From: Terriglobia bacterium
Lineage (GTDB): Bacteria; Acidobacteriota; Terriglobia; Terriglobales; Acidobacteriaceae
Direction: 5' to 3'
Assembly: GCA_020073525.1 (NCBI GenBank)
Contig: JAIQFA010000015.1
Span: 18,288-82,287 of the forward strand
Length of the DNA: 64,000 nucleotides
The notes beneath the pieces were generated by a model. That model worked only from the letters and a program-made list of their open reading frames with translations. It ran no database searches and was not told the DNA's origin. Below, one piece after another: positions 43,296 through 52,276 of this stretch; positions within the stretch are counted from its first letter, which is position 1; each line of letters opens with the position of its first letter. The position numbers and the translations under genes were made by a program.

Positions 43296-46200
43296 ATGTC
43301 TGGATTCTCGATTCGGTACCCATTCTTCATCATCATGCTGTGCCTCATCATCACGGTCGTCGGCATAACGACCGTGGCGCGCATGCCGGTGGATCTCTTT
43401 CCCGACATCAACATTCCCGTAGTGGTGGTGGCAACCTTTTATTCCGGCATGCCGCCGGAACAGATTGAGGCCAACATTACCAATCCTTTCGAGCGATTTT
43501 TCACGCTCGGGAGCGGCATCGATCACATCGAGTCGCGCTCGTTGACCGGCGTCAGTCTGATCAAAATTTACTTCCAGCCAGGAACGAATCCGGATGCGGC
43601 GGTCAGCGGCATCTCGAATCTGGCCATGGCGCAATTGCGGCGCTTGCCACCGGGTACGCTGCCACCGGTCGTGTTGAAGTTCGACGCTTCCAGTTTGCCG
43701 GTCTGCCTGATCACGTTGAAGGGCGAGGGTCTGAACGAGACGGAGTTACACGACCTCGGCCAATTCACGGTTCGCAACCAGATTGCGAATGTGCCCGGAG
43801 CCTCTGTGCCGCAGCCGTTCGGCGGCAAGTACCGGCAGATTCAGGTGTACGTCGACCCCGTGAAGTTGCAGGCCCATCAACTGAGCCTGATGGACGTGGT
43901 GCGCACCGTGAATGACGCCAACACGATCCTGCCGGCCGGCGATGTGCGCATCGGGCCGAAAGACTACAACATCTACACCAACAGCCAGCTTCCCACCACG
44001 GAGGAAATCAACCGGCTGCCGCTGAAATCAGAGGGCAACGCCGAATTAATGGTGGCCGACGTTGGTTACGCCAAGGACGACGCCGCCATCCAGACCAACA
44101 TCGTTCGGGTGGACGGGCAACGGTCCGTTTATCTTCCGATTCTCAAGCAAGGTGGAAACAGCAACACCATCTCCATCGTCAACGGAATCACGAAGTCCAT
44201 AGGCGACCTGCTGGACGTACCGAAATCGCTGGTGACGAAAGTCGTGTTCGATCAGTCGGTTTTCGTGAAGACAGCCATTGCCAACCTGGGCAGTGAAGGC
44301 GGCATCGGGTTGGTGCTGACCGCGCTCATGATTCTGATCTTCCTCGGCAATGTGCGCGCGACGTTCGCGGTGATGCTTTCGATTCCGCTATCGGCGCTGG
44401 CGGCATTCCTCGCCATCAATGCCAGCGGAGGATCGATCAATACGATGGTGCTGGGAGGACTGGCTCTTGCCTTCTCGCGACTGATCGACAACTCGGTGGT
44501 GGTGCTGGAAAACATTTTCCGTCACCTGGAGATGGGAGAAACGCCCGAGGCCGCCGCTGAAAAGGGTGGCCGCGAGGTAGCCATGCCGGTCCTCGCCGCC
44601 ACCTTCACGACCTCCATCGTTTTCTTCCCGGTTGTTTTCCTCTATGGGGTCAGCCGATTTCTATTCACCGCGCTGGCGGCCGCGGTTGTCTTTTCCCTGT
44701 TCGCGTCGTACGCAGTGGCCATGACGGTGGTGCCGCTATTTTGCGCTCGTTTCATCAAGTCACCGCATGGCGAAGAGGCGCACTATGCAGGGGAATCCGC
44801 CTTTCAACGGTTTGTCCAGCGGTTCAATCGTCGCTATGACCGGATGCTCATGCACTACGACATCGCCGTGCGGCGCAGCCTGCTTCGTCCGGTGGCAACA
44901 GTCATTGGAATTCTCGGCATTTGTCTGTTCAGCTTCGGGTTGTTTCCGTTCATGGGTCTGGGCTTTTTTCCACGAACCGATCCGGGCCAGTTTGTGATTA
45001 ACATCAAGGCGCCCACCGGCACACGTCTCGAATTGACCAATCAGTACATCAAGCACGTGGAAGCTGACATTCGCGAGGTAGTTTCACCGCGCGATCTGGA
45101 TATGATCGTGTCGAACATCGGCATCACTCCCGATTTCTCGGCGATCTATACCAGCAATTCCGGGCAGCACACCGCGTTCGTACAAGTCAGCCTTAAGAAG
45201 GAGCACTCGGTCAGCAGCTATGAGTACATGCGCCGTGTGCGTGCAAAACTAACTGACGATTTGCCGGAACTTTCGACTTACTTTCAAGCTGGCGGATTGG
45301 TGGATGCGGTCGTCAATCTGGGATTGCCGGCTCCCATTGATATCCAAGTAAGCGGCAACGATCAGAAACAGGCATATCAGGCTGCGACCGAGATCGCACG
45401 GAAGGTGCGCCGGCTCGAGGGCGCGAGCGATGTGCTCATTCCGCAAGACCTCGATTATCCGGGCATTCAGCTCAACATCAACCGCGAAATGGCGGGACGC
45501 ATGGGTGTGTCTTCCAAGGAGGCCGTGGACAACGTGATCACGGCGTTGACCTCGGACAGCATGATCGCGCCCAGTTACTGGGTCGATCCGAAAAATGGCA
45601 ACAACTACATGCTCACGGTGCAGTATCCGGAAACCCAGGTCAACTCCTTAACTGACCTCAAGCAGATCCCGCTCCATGCTTCTAGCAACGTGAACCCAAC
45701 CGACCTCGATGCCGTGTCGGACGTGAACATGATTAACACGCCGACGGAGGTGGACCATTACCAACTCCGCCGCGTCATCGACGTCTATGTTTCGCCGCGC
45801 AGCGAAGATCTTGGGGGGCTCGCCAATCAGGTCGATAAGATCGTCGCCAACACCAAGCTTCCCGAGAACGTGCGCGTCACCATGCGCGGATCCGTGGAGG
45901 GCATGCGCCAATCGTTCAAGAGCTTCGGCATCGGCCTGATCCTGTCCATCGTTCTTGTCTATTTGATCCTGATGGCGCAGTTCTCGTCGTTTATCGATCC
46001 GCTGATTATCCTGTTGGCCATTCCCCCGGGCGTCACGGGCGTCATTCTATTTCTGCTGCTGACGCATACCACGGTCAATGTCATGTCATTGATGGGAGTC
46101 ATCATGATGACTGGCATCGTGGTCTCGAACAGCATTTTGATCGTGGAGTTCACGCGATCTCTGCGAAAACAAGGCATGCCGATCCAGGAAGCGGTAGCGA

Positions 46201-46433
46201 CTGCCTGCCGTGTGCGCTTGCGTCCAGTCTTGATGACTTCATTGGCTACGATTCTCGGCATGATTCCGATGGCCCTTGCGCTCGAAGCCGGCAGCGAACA
46301 GTATGCGCCACTGGCACGCGCCATTATCGGAGGCCTAACGATGTCGGTCATAGTGACCGTATTCATTGTCCCCGCCGCATATCTATTGATTCACCGCAAA
46401 GAAGAAGAGCCGAGGCCCGCCGCGCTAGGCTAA
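43296..46433 (+). CDS. RND efflux transporter permease
   Basis: A 1045-residue AcrB-family pump with twelve membrane segments and two large periplasmic loops (about residues 40-330 and 560-870). In the first TM4 region the usual proton-relay DD pair reads D-N in FSRLIDNSVVVLENIFRHLE, so one of the two aspartates is replaced. This occurs in a clade of acidobacterial and related pumps as I recall. Conserved RVTMRGSVEGMRQSFKSFGIGLILSIVLVYLILMAQFSSFIDPLIILLAIP marks the second half. It expels drugs or other small molecules using the proton gradient; substrate not predictable. Confidence 0.92.
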   Translation: MSGFSIRYPFFIIMLCLIITVVGITTVARMPVDLFPDINIPVVVVATFYSGMPPEQIEANITNPFERFFTLGSGIDHIESRSLTGVSLIKIYFQPGTNPDAAVSGISNLAMAQLRRLPPGTLPPVVLKFDASSLPVCLITLKGEGLNETELHDLGQFTVRNQIANVPGASVPQPFGGKYRQIQVYVDPVKLQAHQLSLMDVVRTVNDANTILPAGDVRIGPKDYNIYTNSQLPTTEEINRLPLKSEGNAELMVADVGYAKDDAAIQTNIVRVDGQRSVYLPILKQGGNSNTISIVNGITKSIGDLLDVPKSLVTKVVFDQSVFVKTAIANLGSEGGIGLVLTALMILIFLGNVRATFAVMLSIPLSALAAFLAINASGGSINTMVLGGLALAFSRLIDNSVVVLENIFRHLEMGETPEAAAEKGGREVAMPVLAATFTTSIVFFPVVFLYGVSRFLFTALAAAVVFSLFASYAVAMTVVPLFCARFIKSPHGEEAHYAGESAFQRFVQRFNRRYDRMLMHYDIAVRRSLLRPVATVIGILGICLFSFGLFPFMGLGFFPRTDPGQFVINIKAPTGTRLELTNQYIKHVEADIREVVSPRDLDMIVSNIGITPDFSAIYTSNSGQHTAFVQVSLKKEHSVSSYEYMRRVRAKLTDDLPELSTYFQAGGLVDAVVNLGLPAPIDIQVSGNDQKQAYQAATEIARKVRRLEGASDVLIPQDLDYPGIQLNINREMAGRMGVSSKEAVDNVITALTSDSMIAPSYWVDPKNGNNYMLTVQYPETQVNSLTDLKQIPLHASSNVNPTDLDAVSDVNMINTPTEVDHYQLRRVIDVYVSPRSEDLGGLANQVDKIVANTKLPENVRVTMRGSVEGMRQSFKSFGIGLILSIVLVYLILMAQFSSFIDPLIILLAIPPGVTGVILFLLLTHTTVNVMSLMGVIMMTGIVVSNSILIVEFTRSLRKQGMPIQEAVATACRVRLRPVLMTSLATILGMIPMALALEAGSEQYAPLARAIIGGLTMSVIVTVFIVPAAYLLIHRKEEEPRPAALG

Positions 46434-46449
46434 GGTCATACGAAAAACC

Positions 46450-47883
46450 ATGAAGATGAAATCATTTGTTGTAGTTGTTTGCATTGCGGTCTGTGTTGCG
46501 CTTGTGCCATGCGCGGGCTATGCGCAAAACTTGCAGGGCGATCCACCACAAACGCCACCGGGTTTACCTTCGGCCCCTGCACCGCAGCCAGTTCCCAGTC
46601 AAACTGCGCCCACTGTGCTTCCGAATGGCCAGCAGTCTTCCAATGCCCCGGCCGCTCCCGGAACGCAAATGTCTCTGTCGTTGAAGCAAGCGGAGGCGCT
46701 GGCGTTGAAGAACAACCCGCAAATCTCCGTGGCCCGGCTAACGGCTCTGGCATCCGAGCAGGTTACCCGGGAAGTACGTTCCAGCCTGTGGCCTACCGCA
46801 ACCGCTAACCTGACAGGAGTGGATTCGCAAGCCAATAGCCGGATCACGGCCGGAGGACTGAACAATCCCATTATCTATGAGCGCGCCGCTGCCGGTGTCA
46901 CGGTGAGTCAACTGATCACCGACTTCGGACGCACCACGAATTTAGCCGCCAGCGCCAACTTCGCAGCCAAAGCAGAGAATCAGAACGCAGTCGCCACGAA
47001 GGAGCAGGTCCTGCTCGCCGTGGATCAATCGTTCTACGGCGCGTTGCAAGCGCATGCGGTTCTGACCGTGGCTCAGCAAACCGTGAGTGCCAGGCAGACC
47101 GTTGTCGATCAGATCGAAGCCCTGTTCAAGAGCAAATTGAAGTCGCAGTTGGATTTCAGTTTTGCCAGCGTGAACCTGGCGCAGGCGAAACTTCTTCTCC
47201 TGGACGCGGAAAATAATGAGAATGCCGCACTGGCCACGCTGTCCATGGTGCTCGGATATCCCAAGACTCAGAATTTTCAATTGATCGAGGACACGGCAGT
47301 AATCGCTACGCCTCCGGGAAACGTGGACGATCTCATTGCCCAGGCATTCACCATGCGCCCGGAAATACTCGCGCTGGAATTTCAGTATCGGTCTGCCCAG
47401 AAGTTCCACTCCGCCGAGCGCGATTTGTTCTTTCCCGACATTCGCGCGGTGGGTGCGGTGGGCGATACGCCCGTACGCAACCCGGTTCTTTCCAACTGGT
47501 ATGGTGCGGTTGGCGTCAACGTCGACATACCGATATTCAACGGTTTTCTTTACAGCGCGAGGACTCGTGAAGCGGGTCTCAGAGAGCAAGCCGCGCAAGA
47601 CCGTTTGCTTGATCTTCGTAACCGGATTTCACGCGACGTGCGCACCAGTTGGCTCAACGCGAATACCGTCTATCAGCGAGTCGCGGTCACGCAACAGTTG
47701 TTGGACCAGGCGAACCTCGCGCTTGATCTTGCGCAAACGCGGTACCAACTCGGACTGGGTTCGATCGTTGAATTGAGCCAGGCGCAGCTGCAACAAACTC
47801 AAGCCCAGATCAGTACCGCTCAGGCCGGTTATGACTACCGCCTGGCACTGGCCATCCTGCGCTATCAAACGACGGGGATCTAG
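46450..47883 (+). CDS. TolC-family outer-membrane efflux protein
   Basis: A 477-residue TolC-like channel. A signal peptide (VVVVCIAVCVALVPCAGYAQ) and a Pro/Gln-rich linker (about residues 30-70) precede two OEP repeats of long helices and short barrel strands: LSLKQAEALALKNNPQISVARL, GVTVSQLITDFGRTTNLAASA, VNVDIPIFNGFLYSARTREAGL and YQLGLGSIVELSQAQLQQTQAQI. It is the outer-membrane exit of the RND pump encoded just upstream; the three genes form a complete tripartite system. Confidence 0.92.
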   Translation: MKMKSFVVVVCIAVCVALVPCAGYAQNLQGDPPQTPPGLPSAPAPQPVPSQTAPTVLPNGQQSSNAPAAPGTQMSLSLKQAEALALKNNPQISVARLTALASEQVTREVRSSLWPTATANLTGVDSQANSRITAGGLNNPIIYERAAAGVTVSQLITDFGRTTNLAASANFAAKAENQNAVATKEQVLLAVDQSFYGALQAHAVLTVAQQTVSARQTVVDQIEALFKSKLKSQLDFSFASVNLAQAKLLLLDAENNENAALATLSMVLGYPKTQNFQLIEDTAVIATPPGNVDDLIAQAFTMRPEILALEFQYRSAQKFHSAERDLFFPDIRAVGAVGDTPVRNPVLSNWYGAVGVNVDIPIFNGFLYSARTREAGLREQAAQDRLLDLRNRISRDVRTSWLNANTVYQRVAVTQQLLDQANLALDLAQTRYQLGLGSIVELSQAQLQQTQAQISTAQAGYDYRLALAILRYQTTGI

Positions 47884-47905
47884 AGAAACCTTGCGTGGAT
47901 TACTG

Positions 47906-48043
47906 ATGCGGACGCGGAAAAAGAGACAGTCATCGTTTACGACCCTCCAGGGAATATTGCTTACCCTTGCCATCGGCACGTTTTTCGCCGTTGTTTTTAT
48001 TTTGGTCTACTACGTTCAGGTCCGTGTGAAACCACTGCCGTAG
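47906..48043 (+). CDS. Small single-span membrane protein after the RND operon
   Basis: A 45-residue protein: a basic N-terminus (MRTRKKRQSSFTTLQ), one membrane segment (GILLTLAIGTFFAVVFILVYYV) and a short basic tail ending RVKPLP. It lies 22 bases after the tolC-like stop. A TTG at 47891 would add five residues. Single-span small proteins can bind RND pumps (AcrZ does in E. coli), but homology to AcrZ is not evident and the link is only positional. Confidence 0.5.
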   Translation: MRTRKKRQSSFTTLQGILLTLAIGTFFAVVFILVYYVQVRVKPLP

Positions 48044-48068
48044 AAACATCCATCCTCGTCTACTTCTA

Positions 48069-48165
48069 GTAGCGCCGGCATCCTGCCGGCTGTCCCGAGG
48101 GCGTCTCGCCCTCGGCGCGGCGGGCGAGGACGCCCGCCGGACAGCCGCCGAGACGGCGGCGCTAC
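48069..48165. repeat. Large palindromic intergenic repeat (GTAGCGCCG type)
   Basis: Outer arms GTAGCGCCG (48069-48077) and CGGCGCTAC (48157-48165). Between them are nested hairpins, including GCCGGCATCCTGCCGGC, GAGGGCGTCTCGCCCTC and GGCGGGCGAGGACGCCCGCC. It separates the RND operon from the convergent Ig-like gene and may block read-through. Confidence 0.85.
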
Positions 48166-48211
48166 GGACACGGCACATCTTCTTATGCACGAGCCCCCGC
48201 ACACGCTCGTG

Positions 48212-50980
48212 TTATTGCACGGTCAACGTCGTGGTGCCGGAAACTGGCGTCAGCGTTGAGTTCACGATGACGTTCACCGTGGCGGTGATGAGAGCCGAGG
48301 CCTGTCCGGTGCCGCCAGTCACAGTGTACGTTCCCGCCACGGGCTGCAGAGCCGGCGGAGCAAAGCTGATGTCGCAGTTCTGCCCCGGCTTGCATGGTTG
48401 AACATGCTGGCTGTCCGCCGGATCGGTTGCACTGAGAATCGTAAAGGGAATGTCATTCAGGGACGAAATATCTCCGGAACTCACGGTGAGCTCGTGAAGC
48501 TGAAACACTGACCCAATCGGCCAAGGGAACACATTCGTAGCCGAAGGATTCGCCATCGTGACCCTGACCAGCCCCAGAGCCACCACCAAATCCGACGAAC
48601 TCTGCATAACGTTTACAAGGCCCGTGCCCACCGGATATGCAAGACCGCCGGCGTTCACAATGGCGACATCGGGATTCAGACTGCTCCACTGCACCGTTGG
48701 AGTCACGTCCTGCTTCGAGCCGTCGCTGAATGATGCCGTGACCTTGCATTGTTGCGGAATCCCGAGCGCCATAATGCCGTTGGCAGGCGTGATGGCCAAC
48801 GACTGCGGCGTGGCAGCGGTCACTGATACCGTCGCGCTGCCGCTGATTCCACCGGCGGTGGCGGTTATGACGGTTGTCCCTCCCAGAACTCCTCCGGTCA
48901 AGACTCCGCGCTGGCCGACTCCAGTCGTGATCCCGGGAATACCGGGATCGTTACTTACCGTCGCAGCATCGGGATTGCCGGAACTCCAGCGCACGGCATC
49001 AGTCAGGTCCTGCCGGCTCCCATCGGAGTACGTGCCGATGGCCACTAGGCCAAACTGGGTCTGGTTTGCAAGGCTAATTCCTGGCGGAGGCGGGAAAGGA
49101 TCGAGCGGCGGACAGTTCACAATGGGATTGGAAACGGTGGCAGCGCAGATATCGATTCTAGTGAGTGCTCCTGGGTTGACGACCACCGAACCCGTGCCCG
49201 CTACGGGCGTCCCCGTCACGGGGTTCATGAAGCTGGCACTGATATTGGTTTGGCCGGGGCCGCTGGCGTTCGTAAATCCGAACGGACTCACAGTAGTGAT
49301 CGCTTCATCCGACGATCCCCAGGTCGCGAGAAGACTCAAGTCTGCCTGTGAGCCATCGGTATAGTTGCCCGTCGCCCGGAACTGGCGGCTCCCGTCCAAT
49401 GGAACTGCGGCGCTTCCGGGTGCCAGATTGATAGTGCCCAACTGCCCGCTGCTGACGTTCAATGTGGCAACTCCTCCCACGGCGCTGCCTCCGGGAACGG
49501 CGAAGCTGGCGGAGAGATTCGACGTGCCGCTGGCGAGTCCGGTCGCCAATTCCTGAAGCCCGTTCCCATAATTCACGGTGGCATTAGTGTCAACGCTCCA
49601 AGTGGCCGCGTTGCTGACGTCTTGCTGGAAAAATGTGACGTTGTCCGGCGCCAGGAAAGTGGCCAAGGCGACAACATTCTGAATTCCGCCCTGCGCGACC
49701 TGAGCATTGTTCGGGCCCACCACCAACGATTGGAGCGTCGCGGTCAAGACATTCACGGAGGTGCTGCCTTGCTGGCTTCCCAGAGCTGCGATGAGGTTGG
49801 TAGACCCCGGTCCGGTCGTCGTCATCAGGCCCATGTCCGGCACGATATTCGCCACCGCCGTGTCTGTGGAACTCCAGGCGATCCCCTGAATGCCAGTCAC
49901 GTCGAGTGAACTGCCGTCCTTGAAGATCGCTACGGCCCGCATTTGCTGCCTGGTCCCGTTCGCCATGACTGGCACTGGAAACAGCTCCGCAGGAAACGTC
50001 ACCATCGCTACCGGAATCACGGTGATTCCCGCCACCGAGCTTTGATCCACGGTGACGCCGGTACTCGCGCTGATTCCGGACGAGGGAGCGGTCGCGGTGA
50101 TGGTCTCACCTCCCAAGCCCAGGCCCGTGACCACTCCCGTGGCAGAAACTTTTGCCACACGCGAATGAGCTTCCACGGTTGTCCACGCAACATTGCGACT
50201 GAGATCCTGCTTGGATCCGTCGTCAAACGTACCGGTCGCGACGAACTGCTGCGAAGTCGCCACCGGAACGGTGGGGTTGGCAGGCGTCACCGCGATCGAG
50301 ACCAGATTTGCACTCGAAACCGTCAGGGTAGAAGCGCCGCTGCTCACCGTTCCCAGCGAAGCGGAAATGCTGGTCGAACCTGGAGCTGCGCCCACCGTCA
50401 AACCCTGCTTCCCGGGCGAAGTACTGATGGAAGCAACCGCGGGCTGCGTCGAATTCCACGCCACCAGCGCCGTGACGTCTGGAGAAGTTCCATCGTTGTA
50501 CGTGCCCTTCGCCGTGAATTGCTGAGCCGTTCCGTTCGCAATCTGCGCACTTGCCGGATTGATCGTAATCGCTGTCAACTGCGGAACCACAGTGAGAATC
50601 GTGCTCACCTGAAACACTTTCATCGTTTGCGGGTCTTGAATTGTCCCAGAGATGATGACCCTCCCGGAGCCGACAGCCGTAGCGGCACCTTTGTTATCGA
50701 TGGTCGCGACGGTCGTATCCGCGCTAAGCCAAGTGATCTGGTCCGTGATGTCTTTCGGATTGCCAAAGCTGTAGTGGCCAATCGTGTCGAATTGCTGCGT
50801 GGACGCTGGAGACAGGCTCAGCGTAATGGTCGGGTTTGTCGGCGTCAGCGTGAGGGACGTCAGACTCGCGCCACCTCCAGTCCCGGTCACCCCATTCTTC
50901 CCCCCGCAGCCGGAGAGAGCGATCAGTACGCACGTCATCGTTAACAGAACTAAAGAGGACCGCATCGAACGTCTAAACAT
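48212..50980 (-). CDS. Lipoprotein with many bacterial Ig-like (BIG2) domains
   Basis: A 922-residue surface lipoprotein. The signal ends in the lipobox LIALSGCGG. About nine BIG2-type Ig-like units follow, each with a pattern like VQFxATGxYxDGSxxDxTxxVxWSSxDxxVATVxxxGxxTxxxxGxxxISAS. The C-terminal 100 residues differ and carry two cysteines in QPCKPGQNCDI. BIG2 proteins act as adhesive stalks or spacers on the cell surface. A start at 50965 (MRSSLVLL) is equally likely. The gene begins a minus-strand run of surface proteins. Confidence 0.85.
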   Translation of the reverse strand: MFRRSMRSSLVLLTMTCVLIALSGCGGKNGVTGTGGGASLTSLTLTPTNPTITLSLSPASTQQFDTIGHYSFGNPKDITDQITWLSADTTVATIDNKGAATAVGSGRVIISGTIQDPQTMKVFQVSTILTVVPQLTAITINPASAQIANGTAQQFTAKGTYNDGTSPDVTALVAWNSTQPAVASISTSPGKQGLTVGAAPGSTSISASLGTVSSGASTLTVSSANLVSIAVTPANPTVPVATSQQFVATGTFDDGSKQDLSRNVAWTTVEAHSRVAKVSATGVVTGLGLGGETITATAPSSGISASTGVTVDQSSVAGITVIPVAMVTFPAELFPVPVMANGTRQQMRAVAIFKDGSSLDVTGIQGIAWSSTDTAVANIVPDMGLMTTTGPGSTNLIAALGSQQGSTSVNVLTATLQSLVVGPNNAQVAQGGIQNVVALATFLAPDNVTFFQQDVSNAATWSVDTNATVNYGNGLQELATGLASGTSNLSASFAVPGGSAVGGVATLNVSSGQLGTINLAPGSAAVPLDGSRQFRATGNYTDGSQADLSLLATWGSSDEAITTVSPFGFTNASGPGQTNISASFMNPVTGTPVAGTGSVVVNPGALTRIDICAATVSNPIVNCPPLDPFPPPPGISLANQTQFGLVAIGTYSDGSRQDLTDAVRWSSGNPDAATVSNDPGIPGITTGVGQRGVLTGGVLGGTTVITATAGGISGSATVSVTAATPQSLAITPANGIMALGIPQQCKVTASFSDGSKQDVTPTVQWSSLNPDVAIVNAGGLAYPVGTGLVNVMQSSSDLVVALGLVRVTMANPSATNVFPWPIGSVFQLHELTVSSGDISSLNDIPFTILSATDPADSQHVQPCKPGQNCDISFAPPALQPVAGTYTVTGGTGQASALITATVNVIVNSTLTPVSGTTTLTVQ

Positions 50981-51034
50981 TCAGAGCACCTGCCGGCGGC
51001 GTCAAATCACCCGCGCTCAAATTAAAGTCTGTTC

Positions 51035-51081
51035 GTGGAGGGACGGGCGCCCTCGCCCGTCCAGGCCGAGCGAAGCTCGGC
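51035..51081. repeat. Small palindromic repeats upstream of the Ig-like gene
   Basis: GACGGGCG-CCCT-CGCCCGTC inside 51041-51062 and GCCGAGC-GAA-GCTCGGC (51065-51081), two adjacent hairpins of the GGGCG family seen at 1029 and 54406. They lie between the end of one minus-strand gene and the start of the next. Confidence 0.7.
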
Positions 51082-51111
51082 TACTGCCTGTGTCACTGCA
51101 ACTCTCAATAT

Positions 51112-52146
51112 CTACTTACCTGGCCCGGAACCTGGTCCAGCCAACGTTTCCTTTGTTGCTTCGCGAACTTTCGAGTCGGGAGCCTTGATCTGAAGTTTCA
51201 GCCAATCAAACACCCGCCCGCCCGAAGCAACTTCACTGAAGAACGCCATATTGCTCTCAAACCGCTGATGCTCCGCTGTCGCGGGCATCACTGCTTCCAT
51301 TTTCTTCTTCGCTTCTTCGGGCGTGCTGAGAGAATCGTCCACTTGGTTCAGGCGGATGTGCGCCGTCTTCAGCGCAGGTAGCAACTTGACCGGATCGTAG
51401 GCGGCAACTTTTTTCAGGAACTCAGGCTTCACGTAGGCGGGACGCTCATCATCCGGAATTACGTCGGATTTCTGCATCCAGACTAGCCAGTCTCCCCACG
51501 GATCCAGCAAGTCGATGGCTTTGATTCGCGGATCGACGGAAGCAGCCGCTACGGCGATCGTAGCGCCCGCCCCCACTCCAAACACGCCGACATTGCTCAT
51601 GTCGAGGTCGCCGCGCTCGGTGAGATAGTTCAGCACCATCTGCACATCGTGCGTGGACTTGCCCAGCGATTCCTGCAGTTCACTGACGAACCATTCCTTC
51701 ATGGGACGGTCGTGATAGCGATGTCCGGTAAGCGCGGGAACGAATCCGACGGCCGCATAACCGCCGCTGGTCGTGCGTTGGCACCAGCCGTCATCCATGT
51801 AGCGATCGGTGTCGGACGGATGGCCGTACAGATAGATAGCGACCGGCGGCTTCTGCACATTCCTGGGGAGGACGACAAAAAGATAAATCCGGTCGGCTGG
51901 GCGCCACTGCACCGCGATCAACTCGCGCGTGAAATCTCTGTTTTCCGCTTTCTCCATGAGTTGCGGCGCGTCAGCACGCAGTTGGCTTCCGCTCAGCGCC
52001 GGGTTGGAGAGGTCCTCGACGCTCTTGGTGGAGGCGGCGTTCAGATCGATGACAGCTACCTGGCCCGCGCATGCCAGAGGCAAGACAACCAAAGAGAGTA
52101 GAAAGCAAGCCACGACCGGCAGCAACCGTGAACCCGCACGCTTCAT
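51112..52146 (-). CDS. Exported alpha/beta-hydrolase-fold protein lacking the serine nucleophile
   Basis: A 344-residue exported protein with signal sequence RLLPVVACFLLSLVVLPLACA. The body resembles alpha/beta hydrolases of the dienelactone-hydrolase/esterase type: VVLPRNVQKPPVAIYLYGHP, GYAAVGFVPALTGHRYHDRPMKEWFVSELQESLGKSTHDVQMVLNYLTERGDLDMSNVGVFG. At the nucleophile elbow, where GxSxG is expected, the sequence is G-V-G-A-G (residues 190-194) with Gly192 in the serine place. It is therefore probably not a serine hydrolase unless another residue substitutes, and may be a binding protein. ATG at 52146 chosen to start at the signal peptide. Confidence 0.7.
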   Translation of the reverse strand: MKRAGSRLLPVVACFLLSLVVLPLACAGQVAVIDLNAASTKSVEDLSNPALSGSQLRADAPQLMEKAENRDFTRELIAVQWRPADRIYLFVVLPRNVQKPPVAIYLYGHPSDTDRYMDDGWCQRTTSGGYAAVGFVPALTGHRYHDRPMKEWFVSELQESLGKSTHDVQMVLNYLTERGDLDMSNVGVFGVGAGATIAVAAASVDPRIKAIDLLDPWGDWLVWMQKSDVIPDDERPAYVKPEFLKKVAAYDPVKLLPALKTAHIRLNQVDDSLSTPEEAKKKMEAVMPATAEHQRFESNMAFFSEVASGGRVFDWLKLQIKAPDSKVREATKETLAGPGSGPGK

Positions 52147-52276
52147 AAAGATGACATCCCCGACTGGACTATCTGAATCGCGATTGTGAACATAAGAAAC
52201 ACTAACCACCCGTGAAAAGAAGCAGGCTGGCCCATGAGGTCAGCCTGCCCCGCTCTAACTGTCAGTTACCGTCAAG

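Noticed and set aside
49943..50944. Plus-strand open frame of 333 codons
   Set aside because: Antisense to the BIG2 lipoprotein; its Arg/His-rich translation is typical of a shadow frame.
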